This document shows positions 46,410 to 58,613 of a DNA stretch of 64,000 nt, one piece after another. Position numbers and translations under genes: made by a program. How positions within the stretch are numbered: the first letter of the stretch is position 1; each line of letters begins with the position of its first letter. The DNA comes from Rachycentron canadum (lineage: Eukaryota > Chordata > Actinopteri > Carangiformes > Rachycentridae), in contig CM076659.1 of assembly GCA_038496675.1 (NCBI GenBank), positions 23,945,248 through 24,009,247 of the forward strand, read 5' to 3'. The notes below the pieces were generated by a model. The model was not told where the DNA came from. It did not search any database and saw only the letters and a program-made list of their open reading frames with translations.

Positions 46410-49400
46410 TTACTCCTGTTTGACGTCTCCCTTCAGCTTCCTCTTGACTCGAGAGTACGGGCTCAGTGTGTCGTCCATAATGAAGTCGTACAGGACCTTT
46501 ACCCACGATGTGTACTGAGGCAGGTCATCATAATACTCTGCTGCTATTTTCTTCACCTAGAACACAAGAAGAAAGGGTAAACAGCTGGGACCTGGTGACG
46601 TGGCTCTCATTGAGTTGATGAACTGTGGCTGGACAGAGCTAATAAAGTCTGAGGAAACCAAGCAAATCAAATTATCTTTATATGCTGCTACGCCAACTGC
46701 TAGTTGTCAATGTGTTTTAAAGCTTCAGTAGTAAGTGATTAATTGGTGTAACAGAGTCTTTTGGCATTTTCAGCTCAGACGCTATGCACCTAACTAAAAT
46801 GCGCAATCATTAATGTGCACGGAGAATAATATTTCCAATAATAAATGATTCATCATTCATTAAAAAGGAGACTTGAGAAAAAGCCTACTCTTCCTATGAT
46901 TACAACCATGTGCTGTTTGAACTTGGGTCTGTAGTGAATCAACAGACTTCCAACAGACAAGGTCCACATCCACATATAAACTGTGCCCTTTGGAGCATAA
47001 ATAAAGCTGTTGGATGATGCTTTTACAGCTGCTGCCAGTCATTTGTAATCACTGTTTTATAGTCTCTCATCTGCTAAAGACTTTAATTTTCTACATGTAT
47101 TAAATGTGAGAAAACGTTTAAATCAGATCCAAAAGTTTGTCAGCCATAGATTGGGGGGTTATTTTTGCTGCTTATTCAAACCAAATTTATGTTGCTCTGT
47201 GGCTACAAATACTTTATTACAGTACTGCATTCAACATTTTAGTATCCACAATTTAATATTGGAATACTAAGTCAATTTGCCAGAGAGTGCGCATTCACGC
47301 ATTTATTAAAACAAGCAGGTTGTTCACAATCTCATCTACTTATTTGAAGAGAGTGAAAAGATAAAGGAATTATTTTTAGACACTTTGTGAGACCAACACG
47401 ATCAAGTCATAATATGGAGATAACAATAAGAGCCATTCTCCAAGATACTGATTCACTCAGTACTGTCTCAATATAAAACACTTTAAAACTACCTTTGTCT
47501 CACGATGATGAGACAAATCTCAGTCTCATCGTGTTAGTTAGATGTCCAGGGTCAGAGACTGGGTATAAACTGGATATAAGGCGACAAGCAGTTTTAACTG
47601 TGAGACCACCAAAGTTATCACAGAACAAACAAACGGTGTTTGACATAGTTGACAGTGCTGTCTAAAGCAACCAGTGGTTAGCAGTGGTCTCCATAGTCAC
47701 TCAGTCATACTAACCATGGGCAGCCTGCGTCCTGGGATGCTGGGAAAGTCATGGTGCTCATTGTGGTAGCCCACGTTGAAGGTGAGAAGGTTGAGGGAGC
47801 CATAATAAGAATAGGTTTCATGTCCCTTGAGAAACATGTAGTGCTCAGCTATGAAGTGACCAGAGATGGGGTGCAAGCCCATTCCCAGCATGGACCCAGC
47901 CAGCATGTAAACAACAGGCTTAGCCCCCCACAGCCAGTAGAGCAGGATGTCATAGGTGAGCTGGAACGCCACATTGGTCACCTCCAGCTGAGAGATGGGT
48001 TTGGGGTTGATGCAGAGAGGTCGAATGGCATAAAACAGCGGCTGCAGGATAATCCAGATAAATTTACGGAAGCGTGTGCAGAAGAACCAGCCTTCAAACT
48101 CAGTGGGAATGTCTACATCGACACCATCTCCACCCAGGTAGCGATGATGGTCCAGGTGGTAGCGTTTGAAGGAAGCAGAGTAAGGCAGGCCGATGGGCAG
48201 GTTGGCAAACATAGCAAAGTAGCGGTTCCACGTGGCCTTGTTGTTCCCAAAGGCTGTGTTGTGGGAGATCTCATGAATAGCAAGGGTCATTGAGTGGTTG
48301 ATACAGCTGCCAAAGGCATATGTCCAAAACAAAACCCATTTCCAGTCCAAGTCTTTGACCAGGTAGAAAGCTAAAAACTGTATCGCCACCATCATGCACA
48401 CAATCCATTTCAGCCTCGGGTCAGGCCCCATCAACGACTTGATTTCAGGATATTTGGCTATAAAAGCAAAACAAGAGAAGTATCTAGTTACACACATTTA
48501 CAGGAAAAACTTCACTAAATGTCAATTCAAAAGTCAATTTTATATCCTAGTATTATTTAGAGTGAGGAGAACAGGGAGATTGGCCCTAAAGAAGCATTTT
48601 AATATCAGATCTTTTCAGGGCCCAAACTAAAAGGCCTGATGTGTGTGGGGTGTTTACTCAATTAAGTTTTAGTTATTTCTACTGGGATGACAGTAGCTGT
48701 ATTATAAGGAGATGGGGGCCCAGTGCTAGAGCATCATCACTGCATAAAGTGGTGTCTTCATAGCTCAATTCCGGAGTTAACAGTGTCCTCTGAAAACTAT
48801 CAGTTTCAACAGGCAAGAATCTCCCTAAACTGGGACCGACCTTTAGTTGAGTAGGCTGTTATTTCAATATTATCACACTTATTTCAATGTGATTGTTATT
48901 TCACTATGACAACACAGATTTAATCAGCAGTCGATATATTCAAGTTCTATCTGTGTTTCTTTATCTGAGGCACAAACATTTCTCTCAGGGAGAGTTCAGT
49001 TTATTCAGAGTCAGGAACTCTCAAAAATTGGTTTCATGTAGAGGCTCTGCACCAAGCAAAGATCACTGGGAGGTGGTAATGTAAGTTTCTAAGACTTAAA
49101 GTTAAAGTCTTAGCCCTTTAGGCGCTGGGGTTTTGTCTAAAAAAAAAAAAAAAAAAGTAGTGGAAAGTGTTTAGAGATAAAGGCCTACTGTAAATGAGAA
49201 AAGACTGAATATGACTAAATCTATCACCTTCGCAATGGACGTATTGTCACTATCACCATTATTACACAACCAATCATCATCTCCTCAAGGCAGATACTCT
49301 CCCTCAGAATCAGCTATCGCCTCAAATACTACTAAACATACTACTAATGATTATCATGTGTTCATTAAATGTATTAATAAATTAATGTTAATCTAGTTTT

Positions 49401-51738
49401 TCAACAGTTAATATGATGGTTGATTTAAACAATATTGAATCATGACATGAAGTGAACACATTTTACTAAATTCTAAGCATTTACTGTTGTGATAAAGGAC
49501 AATAAAACAGAAAGTCACACACTCAGCTCAATATGAACACAAGCTTTTTAGCTTAGAATTCCCATCTCAAGAGATTTAGTTTACTGTGCAATTTAACAAC
49601 TTGGCATAGATTCTGAAATTTAATTTCACACAAATATGCTGTCTCTTGTTGATGCAAATTTCTAATTAAAGTAAAGTATTTTGATTATCAGTAGGGCTGA
49701 ACAATCCAGGCCTTCTTCACTTGCTGAGATATTACGGATTCTCATGTGCAGAGCATTCATCTGCCTGCAAAGACCTGAAGAAATCAAGTGAGACTTTAAG
49801 TCATGTCAAGTGGTTCAGTGTGAGGCCTGCGGTTGGCTGTGCAAACAGCCAGCTTGATAAGCTGACTGATGGGTTTAACAAGTTTTTGAACATGGCTGCA
49901 TTACTGACCTTTACACTGGACTAAAGGTCATCTATCATTGTCCTCAAGCTGAAGGAGGCGGTGGCAGCTTTAGCTGCTCAGTCATTAAAAGTTCAATTGT
50001 TTTCAAAGAGATGCAAAGAGAAATAAAGACCTCCAGGCTACATAAACATCTGCCTGAAAACCAGGAGGTTAAGGGTCAAAGAGAAGCCTGGGTGGCCTGG
50101 GGCCCATGTGACTGCATACAACTAGGCCCTTTACAAGCAATGACAAAGCCCTGACACAATCACAATCTCCAGAGCAACTTACAGATACACAGTAGCTCAT
50201 AAATCTAACATGAGCTGAGGCCATATGACATAGCAAAGGCCATGCTCTGTTAAAAACACCTCATGCTAAATTTATATATTATAGTTGTTATGTGGTTTAT
50301 TTTCAGATCCTCAAAACAGTACCCAACTGTGCTCACATTGCTGGGTTTGTGTGGTCTGCTCTCTCTTTAACAAGCAAGTTAAAATGTAATCAACTTAAAA
50401 TACCACCAGTAAATTAAGAAATACTGCTAAAGGTTTCATAATAAAGTTAAAATACATAAAGCATTCCATTGTTTGGATCCTGGTGTGAGTCAAACTTATA
50501 TTATTTTTATTTTTATACAATGTTCTTATGCGAGTTAACTAAATAAGATCAAATTAATGAAAAAATGATGAAAACATATGAGATCTATGACAAGGTTAAG
50601 TTTGGATGTTTAATACCAAGCACTAAATAAACTCCCTCACTTAGTGGAGTAGAGTCCAGGAGCATCCTGATACTCATCCAGTGCATATTAACATGAGTAA
50701 TTTAGCAAAGTTAAATTATTCATCGTCTGTCATCAATGAGTATCTCGATCCACTCACTCTCAACACAGCAGTTCTTTGTGTTGACAACTTAACTTAAGTG
50801 TCTGTAACGTTAACACTAGAGTTAGAAAAGTTGTACTTAATCCTCAGTCATCCAACCTGAGCCGTGTGCCCAGGGACCGAGGAAGATTCAGACTCACTGT
50901 AACATCTACTTCACATGGACCCCGACGCACATAAAAAAAAATATATTGTCCAAAAAAAAAAAAAAAATTGGCGTAAACTAAACGTCCATGGCATCCGCAT
51001 GCCAGTGTGACTGAGGCCCGCAGCAGGCCCGGAGCAAAACAGACCACTTACAGACTGAAGATAGTGTGTGTGTAATTTCCAATGGGCTACACCCTACTTC
51101 TTTATTTGCAATATTTACCTTGCTAAGCTCGTTTCCGAAAATATTCACGTGTCAACTGTTAGACTTGTTGGCGTTAGTTTATCAATGGCAGTTACCTTAG
51201 CCGTTACACTAACTTTCCTGTGAGACGCACAGAGGCGGTTATGTTTCAGGGAGTGGCTGGGCACTGCTAGCGTTAATATGTCACATTAAGCTAACTAGCT
51301 GCAACTGGTTTGTGCACATAAATCTTAGATATCTATAAATTTATTTATTAACAGCCAAGGTACTGGATCTCGGTTATTAAAATTGATGTAATTTAGACTT
51401 CAACGTTAAGCTAACCTAGTTCCGTAAGCTGGAGCTTCTGGCAAATAGACGGGCTGATATGGAACCGTTAGCTTAGTTACGTTAGCAAACCGGTTCATCT
51501 AACTGCGATGGTGGAAGTATTTCTAACCCATTACACGTTTAACTAACGATAATATCGTTAAATCAGCCGACAAGGTATGACGGCATCGTCATATCTAGGT
51601 TATATTAACAATAGTTTTTTTTTTTACAAACTTTGCTAAAGGATAAGCTAGCTCACCCAGGATCTCTTTCCTCCTGTCGGCATGAGGCTGGTCCGTGTAC
51701 ACCCACTCGTAGTCTTCACGAGCGACTCGATTCCCCAT
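46410..51738 (-). CDS. degs1: Sphingolipid delta(4)-desaturase DES1 (complete, 3 exons)
   Basis: Endoplasmic-reticulum membrane enzyme that converts dihydroceramide to ceramide. Exons 51738-51657, 48457-47715 and 46556-46410 give 972 bp and 323 aa, the same length as human DEGS1, with intact phases. The start MGNRVAREDYEWVYTDQPH keeps Gly2, the family's N-myristoylation position. The three histidine boxes of the di-iron desaturase fold are present: HEISHN, HLDHH and HNEHH (in NVGYHNEHHDFP). Hydrophobic segments such as WIVCMMVAIQFLAFYLV fit membrane helices. The C-terminal exon reads VKKIAAEYYDDLPQYTSW and ends DVKQE. Intron 1 is about 3.2 kb with no recognisable element apart from GTTAGC/TAACG-rich sequence next to exon 1; intron 2 is about 1.16 kb with nothing recognised. 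Confidence 0.97.
51130..51560. promoter_or_regulatory. GTTAGC/TAACG-rich segment beside degs1 exon 1
   Basis: Many variants of TAACG, GTTAGC and GCTAAC occur in both orientations over about 430 bp in intron 1, just downstream of the first exon. I recall such words as enriched around percomorph promoters. Function not shown. Confidence 0.45.
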
Positions 51739-54700
51739 CTTTTGGATTTCCGTTCTCACCAACTCAGAGAAAAAAAATACCGAAAGATCCCAACGTCGTC
51801 TGAAAACAACTTCTGCTCTCCTCTCTCCTTTGACCCTGCCCGGACATTAGCGAGCTCAACCCACAGAGAGCAGCTCCTCCCTCCCGCAGTCCATCTACCC
51901 GACACGGTTAAATAACAGCGCACATCCTCACCTTCTCCTTTTCAGACTGCTCTTACACAATACTACTACTCCTCCAAGTATCAGCTCCCCCGGATCCTCT
52001 GGGAAGTTTTACTTTGAACACATTATAGACGCACTATACTGTCATTTATTTAAATGGATGCATATTTGTGTGTTTCGCGTCCTTGCTTATAGCCATTTTT
52101 TTTCTAGATTTCCCTAAAGTTATATCACGTTTATCTTTTAGATTCTTAGAGAATATTAGATTAAAATGAAAAAGTTGAATCATAGTTCCTGTAAACGACA
52201 CACACATTATTCCCTCCACACTGACACACAATGGTATCATTCAGGCGGAGAGAAACCAAATCTCTCAATTTACCCATTAAAAAGTTAAAGTTTAATTTAA
52301 ACATGTTGCCTAATGCTCACATGTGAGGTTATTTGAAGAACACGTGAGAGTCAGCACCCACCACACAACAGCAGGACGTTAGCTCCTCTTAAGGTTTGAT
52401 GAAATCCACATATCCACAGAGACAATACATGGCCTGTGTCCTCAGTGGAAGCTGCAGACCTGGGTGTAGGAATATTTACAGCGTGTTAGGCCTTATATAC
52501 AGCGATTGCATTTTGGGAATGAAGTAGTCAAATAAGCTCCCCAGTGTAAGCTTACACAGCACACAGCACTGTGAATTCCTAAATAATTTCATTTGGGTTT
52601 CAAAATAGACAGCGATATGCTTCTTTATACACACAGGCTGCAAGTGTCAGTCCCAAGTCCCCACTGTCCAGTGAAAGTGTTACAACAGCCTGAGAATATT
52701 TGCCACCAACAACACTAGAGCTCTATGTTCAACAAAGGAGAATACTGTCTCTTCAAATAAGGCCCAGAGGGATCTCATCAAGTCTAACTGGCACAACTGA
52801 GAATCTGTAAGCAAAGGCAATGGCTGTCAGAGGAATTCACTATTGTTCTTCACTTACATTACATACAAGCTCATGATCTCCACACCTTTCGCAGTGATTT
52901 GCTGGGGTAATGAGCAGGTCCCATAATATTACTTTTTATTTCATTAACTTAACAAGAAATGAAATTGGATAGTAATTGTAGTATGCACAAAAGCTTGGAA
53001 AACCTTGTGCTACAAAGTGGTGGTGGGTGTGGGTTATAAAAGCACATTAAATTCTAGCTCAGAATTTCTTCTATAATTAAGAAATTGAAGTTAAGGGAAA
53101 CTGTGTAAGACAAGACTGCAGGTCTGCTGAGCAGAAAGACCAAACCAAGCCTCCATATCACCAAAGAGCTGCATGAAAGCACAGCTGACAGGAGGTGGTG
53201 TGCACAATTTTGTAATTTATTCTAATGTTATTTTACTTCTTAGACTCATTGGCTTTTTATTTTTTTAAAATAGAGCCTGTAGATCTTTTCACCAACCAAA
53301 AAAACAAAACAAAGACAGGAAAAATGTAAACTGACAGTGTGGTCAACAATAACGAACATAAGAACAAGTAAACATCCAACAAAGAAATCATTTTAATTAC
53401 CTATTTTAATGTTTATTGATTTATGTAACTCCCTCTGTAAGCTGCTTTGTAAACAACAGATCCTGGATCACCGGTAACATCAAGAACCTCCTCAACCAAA
53501 AAAAAAAGGAGATCTTCAGGGTTGGAGACAGGGACAAGTGTAGGTGTGTGTAGAATAGGAGGATCACAAACAGAGAGTAGAGAGAAAGCTGCACCACAAC
53601 AACCTGTCCTTCATCCCACTGCGTCAGCTGCAACTCCCTCCACACTGGGGTCAAGTCTCCTGTCCTTCACGGTGGAGGAGGGAAGCGCAGAGCTCAAAAG
53701 GCTACATCGTGGAAGGCAGCCTCTCCAGGTGGTGTGTACTCAAGGTTGCTTAAGGACCGTGCAGCCCAGATGGCTGAGCATCTCCAGAGGGTCTTCAACT
53801 TGTCTAGTCTTGTTCCGGATCTTAAATATCGCACCTGGCTGAGATAAAAGACTACAAGAAGAGACAGGCAACATCACACGTCATGAGGAAACTGGAGCAG
53901 CTGCTTCTCCACTCTCTGAGATCACAGGTTGAATGCACACTAGACCCCCTACAGTTTGTCTACAAATAACTTATTGGAGTGGATGATCCATCCTCTTCAC
54001 ACTCCACCTGGCCAAATTTTACTTAGATGAGCCAGGTGGTTAAAGGAGGATTGTGTTCATTGATTTTTCAAGTGCATTTAATGCCATCCAACCATTCCCA
54101 TTCTCAAATACAAGCTTGAATTAGGATCAGGGAGGATCCCTCCTTCATGTTCTGGATTGTGGATTACCTTGCAAGATGGCCCCAGTATGTCAGGTTGGGT
54201 AACTGTGTCTCAGGGACAGTGATGAGCAGCACTGGGACCCCACAAGGGACTACTCTGGCTCCATTCCTGTTCATCCAAACTTGGATGATGCCTTCTGAAT
54301 ATCTCCAAAACTAAGGAGATGGTTTTTGACAATTGCAGGTCTAGGCCCACCCTTCAACCAGTCAATGTTGGGAGTGGGAAGAACATTGAGGTGGTGTACA
54401 TTCATAAATACCTAGGCATGGAGCTGGACAGTAAACTGGAACGATCCCTGAAAACAGTAAAACAACTTCAGGTAACTCCTTTGATGTCTGCAGTGAAATG
54501 CTGCAGAGGTTACCTAGCCCGAATACAAACTCCTAGCTGCACTGGCATTTGGTAACGTTACTGTTCCCCTTCAGTTCCAGGGTGCAGTGGTGAAGGGCTA
54601 CTGCAGCATGAGAACAATAGAATATTTCCTGTTTTGTTCCTAAGGAGGTTGAGCGACAAGAAATGTTAAATTTTTGCTGTATGACCCCTCTCTGATATGC

Positions 54701-57700
54701 AGTGAACAGTGACTGGTTGGGGTGCAATTTGTGGACTAGGCCTTTAATTTTAATTCAGTGTCTGTGTTCAACTTTGTCTCAGGTGTTTAAAATCCAGCAA
54801 TGATGTGATAGTTGCGTTTACAGAACAATGCCCTAACCCAGAAGTGTTAAAAAAAAAAATAAAGAAAAATGAAGATAATCATATTCATAATGAAGAGTAA
54901 TATTCTGAAGTGTACAGCTCAGTAAAAACTGTTGCATGTCTTCTGGGGCCACTGAAGAAGAAGAGCTTCAGACAGATCTGACAAAATAACCCTGCGGATG
55001 TTATCAAATCAGGTATGGGACTTAACTTCTTCTCTTCTTTTTTTATTTTTTTTATAGAAAGGATGCATGTTATCGGAGTGCAGAGTTTGTAAGATCTGGC
55101 TGGTTATCACACAGGCAGTTGGTTGCTGCATTGACATCATATATGAAAGTGTAATTTACCACACTTATGACTTTTCAGACTTACATCACAGGACCACTGA
55201 AGATGTTTTTCTGACTGCAGACTTGGTTGTGATAGAGTTAAAAATACTGGATTGGAGTTTAATACAGGGAAACAAAAAAGCATAATTAGAAATGAGGTGC
55301 CAGTGTTTCTGGATTTTAGCCATAGTCCAGACAGCTCACCCTCTGTTGAGTCATGTGGACCACTGTGTTCAGAAACTATTGGATGGATTATCATAAAATG
55401 TGAAGCACTCACATTCTCCTCAGGTTTAACTATAAAATATATTTATAATAATATAAACTCAAACTGGTGAGCATTCATCACATTAGCATTTAGCTTGGAG
55501 CACCAATGTGAGTCATGTTGACTGACTTTAGTCCTGTTTTGATGAGCTACTTTGAAGTCCAGCAGCTTCACAAAACAGCCCTTTTAAAACTTGCATGTGG
55601 TCTCCAGTGAAATTAAGTGATACAGTATAAAGTGATTGAGATGCAGATAGATCTTGTAATGGGTGTAAACACAGAGATATGTGGATAAGTCGAGTTTTAA
55701 TAGGTTTGATTTGTACATTTCTAACAGTTATGTGTACAACAAAGCCATACAGTTAGCCCCAAGTTGGCCAACTCAGAAGAAGTTTTCTTGGTATACATAC
55801 ATGAAAGAATTCACAATCTACACTTGAAAGTACATGAAGATTACAGTACAGTTCTCTAAACTGAGACGCAATCTCAAATTAAGCCACTAGATTACATCTT
55901 GTGTGTTACTGCCCAGTGTCTTTATAATACACCCCAGTGTTCACCAAGATGTGAACTGTATTTGCAGTTTCTTTACCCAAGTCCATATCATGAGTGGTTC
56001 AGGTCTTCAACAGAAAAGCTTCAAACAAAGAACACTAAAGTGCAGCCACAATATGGGCTCACAGCTAACCTAGCCTCACAAGGAACGAGATAGCTTTGTC
56101 CAGGAGAGGGACAGAGTGCCGCTGCACACGGGAGCCGAGACAATTCTGGGGAAACTCCTCTGAACACAATTTATAAGATTTCCGACAATACTCTACTGTC
56201 ACTGCATACCTTGTGTTTAGTCCCCCCACTGATCACAATGGGCTGATTCTAAACTTCAATTTCAATGTTGGTGTTAAAACAGAAACTCTTTTAAAAGTGA
56301 CAAAACTTAAATATCTCTCTACATGCATCCATACATGTAGCCCAAATGCCTTTCACATCCCTTGGACTAAGGCAGATGTCTGAGAGAGGTGTCACTAAAC
56401 ATGGATGAGAAGAACCAGCTACCAACTATCAGAGAGGAAGAGAACATTTGCAATTGGGCAAATGCCCCCTTTAAAATCACTACAACACAGAGTATACGTT
56501 TTTGAAGATTTACATAATTTCCACTTTGACCTAAGGACCATACAAGTGTTTTTCTGTTTCCACTGATTTACTACAAATAATTTGATATTTGATTAGTGAG
56601 ATAAAGCTGACAACTCTTAAATCCAGGATGCCGACAAGGAGTTATAAAATGCCATGTCATGTGCTTAAAGAAGACTGTAAGATGAGGCTGAAAGTGTCTG
56701 GAAAAAGCTAGTAAGCGAAAGGTTAAAATTATTTTGTCACTATTAACAATTTGATTTAACATCTTCATGACAAACTCGCGGTTGACAATTATTCCCAATA
56801 ATGAAGATTGTGGGATGTGAGTGAAAGCACTAGAACAAGCTGGTGAGTTACATTTTTTTTGAAGAACAGCTATTTATTATGAAATGAAGCATGATAGTGA
56901 AATAACATCTGTCAGTTAGTTTGATTAAGACAAGAGGAGAAATTTGAACAAATGTGTCAATCAACGGCTGCTGATGTTTTTGAACAGTTTGAAAATCAAG
57001 GCAAGTCAATAGACGCAACGTTCTGCACAAAAATCAGTGGCAAACTGGGAAGTAGAACAAAAATGCTGTACATTATTTGTAGCACATAGGATGAAATATG
57101 TAAAAACACTGGTATGATACTTAAAGGACTTATGCCAAACATTGTTTTTCTATTGGAGAGCAAATGTAGTAACCTTCAATGAGTGAAGCATGAATACCAG
57201 CTGGTTTCACGAGTCTGTCCTCGCTGAAAAAAATTTCAAAATCATCTTCACATGTTGAGCCATAGGTTCATTCATCACTGCTGTATCCTTAACAATCAGA
57301 GGACAATAATATCTGTTGAAGCGAACTCCCTTTATAAATACCTTGCATCCTCTGCCAGGCAGAGAAGGCAGGAGCCAACAGATGACTCCAACTAATGCCA
57401 CCTGAACAAGGCCTTTCTCCTCCTCACCCCATCTTTCCTTTTTATTGTGAGTCAAGTGATCAGATCTGAGCAGGGATTTCAAAACGAACAGCTAAGTTAT
57501 TCATGAGGAATATAAATTACTTATTACTTTTTAGATCATTTTTATATTGCACATAGCCAAGTTGGGAAGAAGCAAGTGAATGAAATTTAGACTTCCCACC
57601 TATATGAAAACTGGTCACTGACAACATGTAACTTCAATTAGGTTAGATTACTTTAACTTGTAATTAAAGGACTGTCATGTCTTTTTAATTGTGCACGTTT

Positions 57701-58613
57701 CCAAAATAAAATCTTTTGATAGCTTGTCTCACGTTTGTGAACTAAATTCACCAACCATATAAATTGGTGTCTGGTGATACCATATTATTGATAAACTGCG
57801 CGCCTCTTAGAAAAACATCTACATTAAAAAGTTGTACATTTTAACGCAACCTTCAATAAACAGTCCTCTTAGCTGCATGAGCCTGACGACCTGTCTACAC
57901 TTTAATTTAGTCAAGTGCAGATATTCTACATTTTTCTTGTTGTCAAATCCCATGCGAGGACCCAAACCATGAATAGTAGTTCATCTCTGGCAACGACTGT
58001 GTCTGTCCAAAACACTGTTGATCACTATGAACACACACAGTAGTTTATTTTGAATCAACCCAACCCCCCCTACCTCACAGTCTTACTGTCCCAAATACTT
58101 ACTAGAGCTCCAAATGTGGATTAATCCACTGCTTAAAATAGTCTCTCTCTCCCATCTCTCATGTCTGAGCATTTAAAAATGAAACTATATATTTGTGAAG
58201 TGAACTGAAGATTTACAAGCTGAGAGCCGCAGACAGAAGAGGGAATTCAGAAAGTGTGAGACGGACTGACACATTGTTGGTTTGGGCGTTTTCATGGGTT
58301 TTGTTGATAGTAGGAAAAATATAAAATGACAAAACACTTGAACAGTATGTGATGTGATCCTGTCATTGTTGTGCAAAGTCCTGATGATGCTGTGGGCTCA
58401 GTGTTTTAGCTGTGGGCAGCAGTGAGCCATTTAACACTGTTGTCAAATCCAACACTACGACTAGTTTGTATATTTGTGGGTAAAGCCTACAGGGATACTC
58501 CTGACAGCACAGGTTATGAGTGTTGGTAAGGAGTGATGCAGGGGATTGGGGATAAGGTGTGTTCAGTCAGACCCTGAAACCAAAAAACAAAACATTAAAT
58601 GACACTCAGTCTC
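51739..58613. other. degs1 upstream region and fbxo28 3' flank
   Basis: The first few hundred bases should contain the degs1 promoter. About 53620-54745 is a LINE remnant. The right part (roughly 55.5-58.6 kb) is AT-rich and may be fbxo28 3' UTR: minus-strand AATAAA hexamers occur at 58044-58049, near 57440 and near 56870. No other coding exon recognised on either strand. Confidence 0.55.
53620..54745 (+). mobile_element. Non-LTR retrotransposon reverse-transcriptase remnant
   Basis: Plus strand, several frames: HVMRKLEQLLLHSLRSQVE, then LDPLQFVYK, then FSSAFNAIQP in part, then DYLARWPQYVRLGNCVSG and GTPQGTTLAPFLF (a diverged RT region), then KEMVFDNCRSRPTLQPV and YKYLGMELDSKLE-like sequence. 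The YADD catalytic block is deleted between 'PFLF' and 'KEMV'. Fish L2/Rex-like type; dead copy. Confidence 0.8.

Noticed and set aside
47495..47535. Inverted repeat around CACGATGATGAGAC / GTCTCATCGTG as a terminator or microRNA
   Set aside because: The stem is short and needs a three-base bulge. It lies in a degs1 intron with no supporting context.
47751..48293. 180-codon open frame antisense to degs1 exon 2
   Set aside because: It mirrors the conserved desaturase exon on the other strand. Its protein has no recognisable domain, and open antisense frames are common opposite GC-richer conserved exons.
53522..53842. 106-codon open frame on the plus strand
   Set aside because: It overlaps the start of a decayed LINE, fits no known domain, and is better explained as retrotransposon debris.
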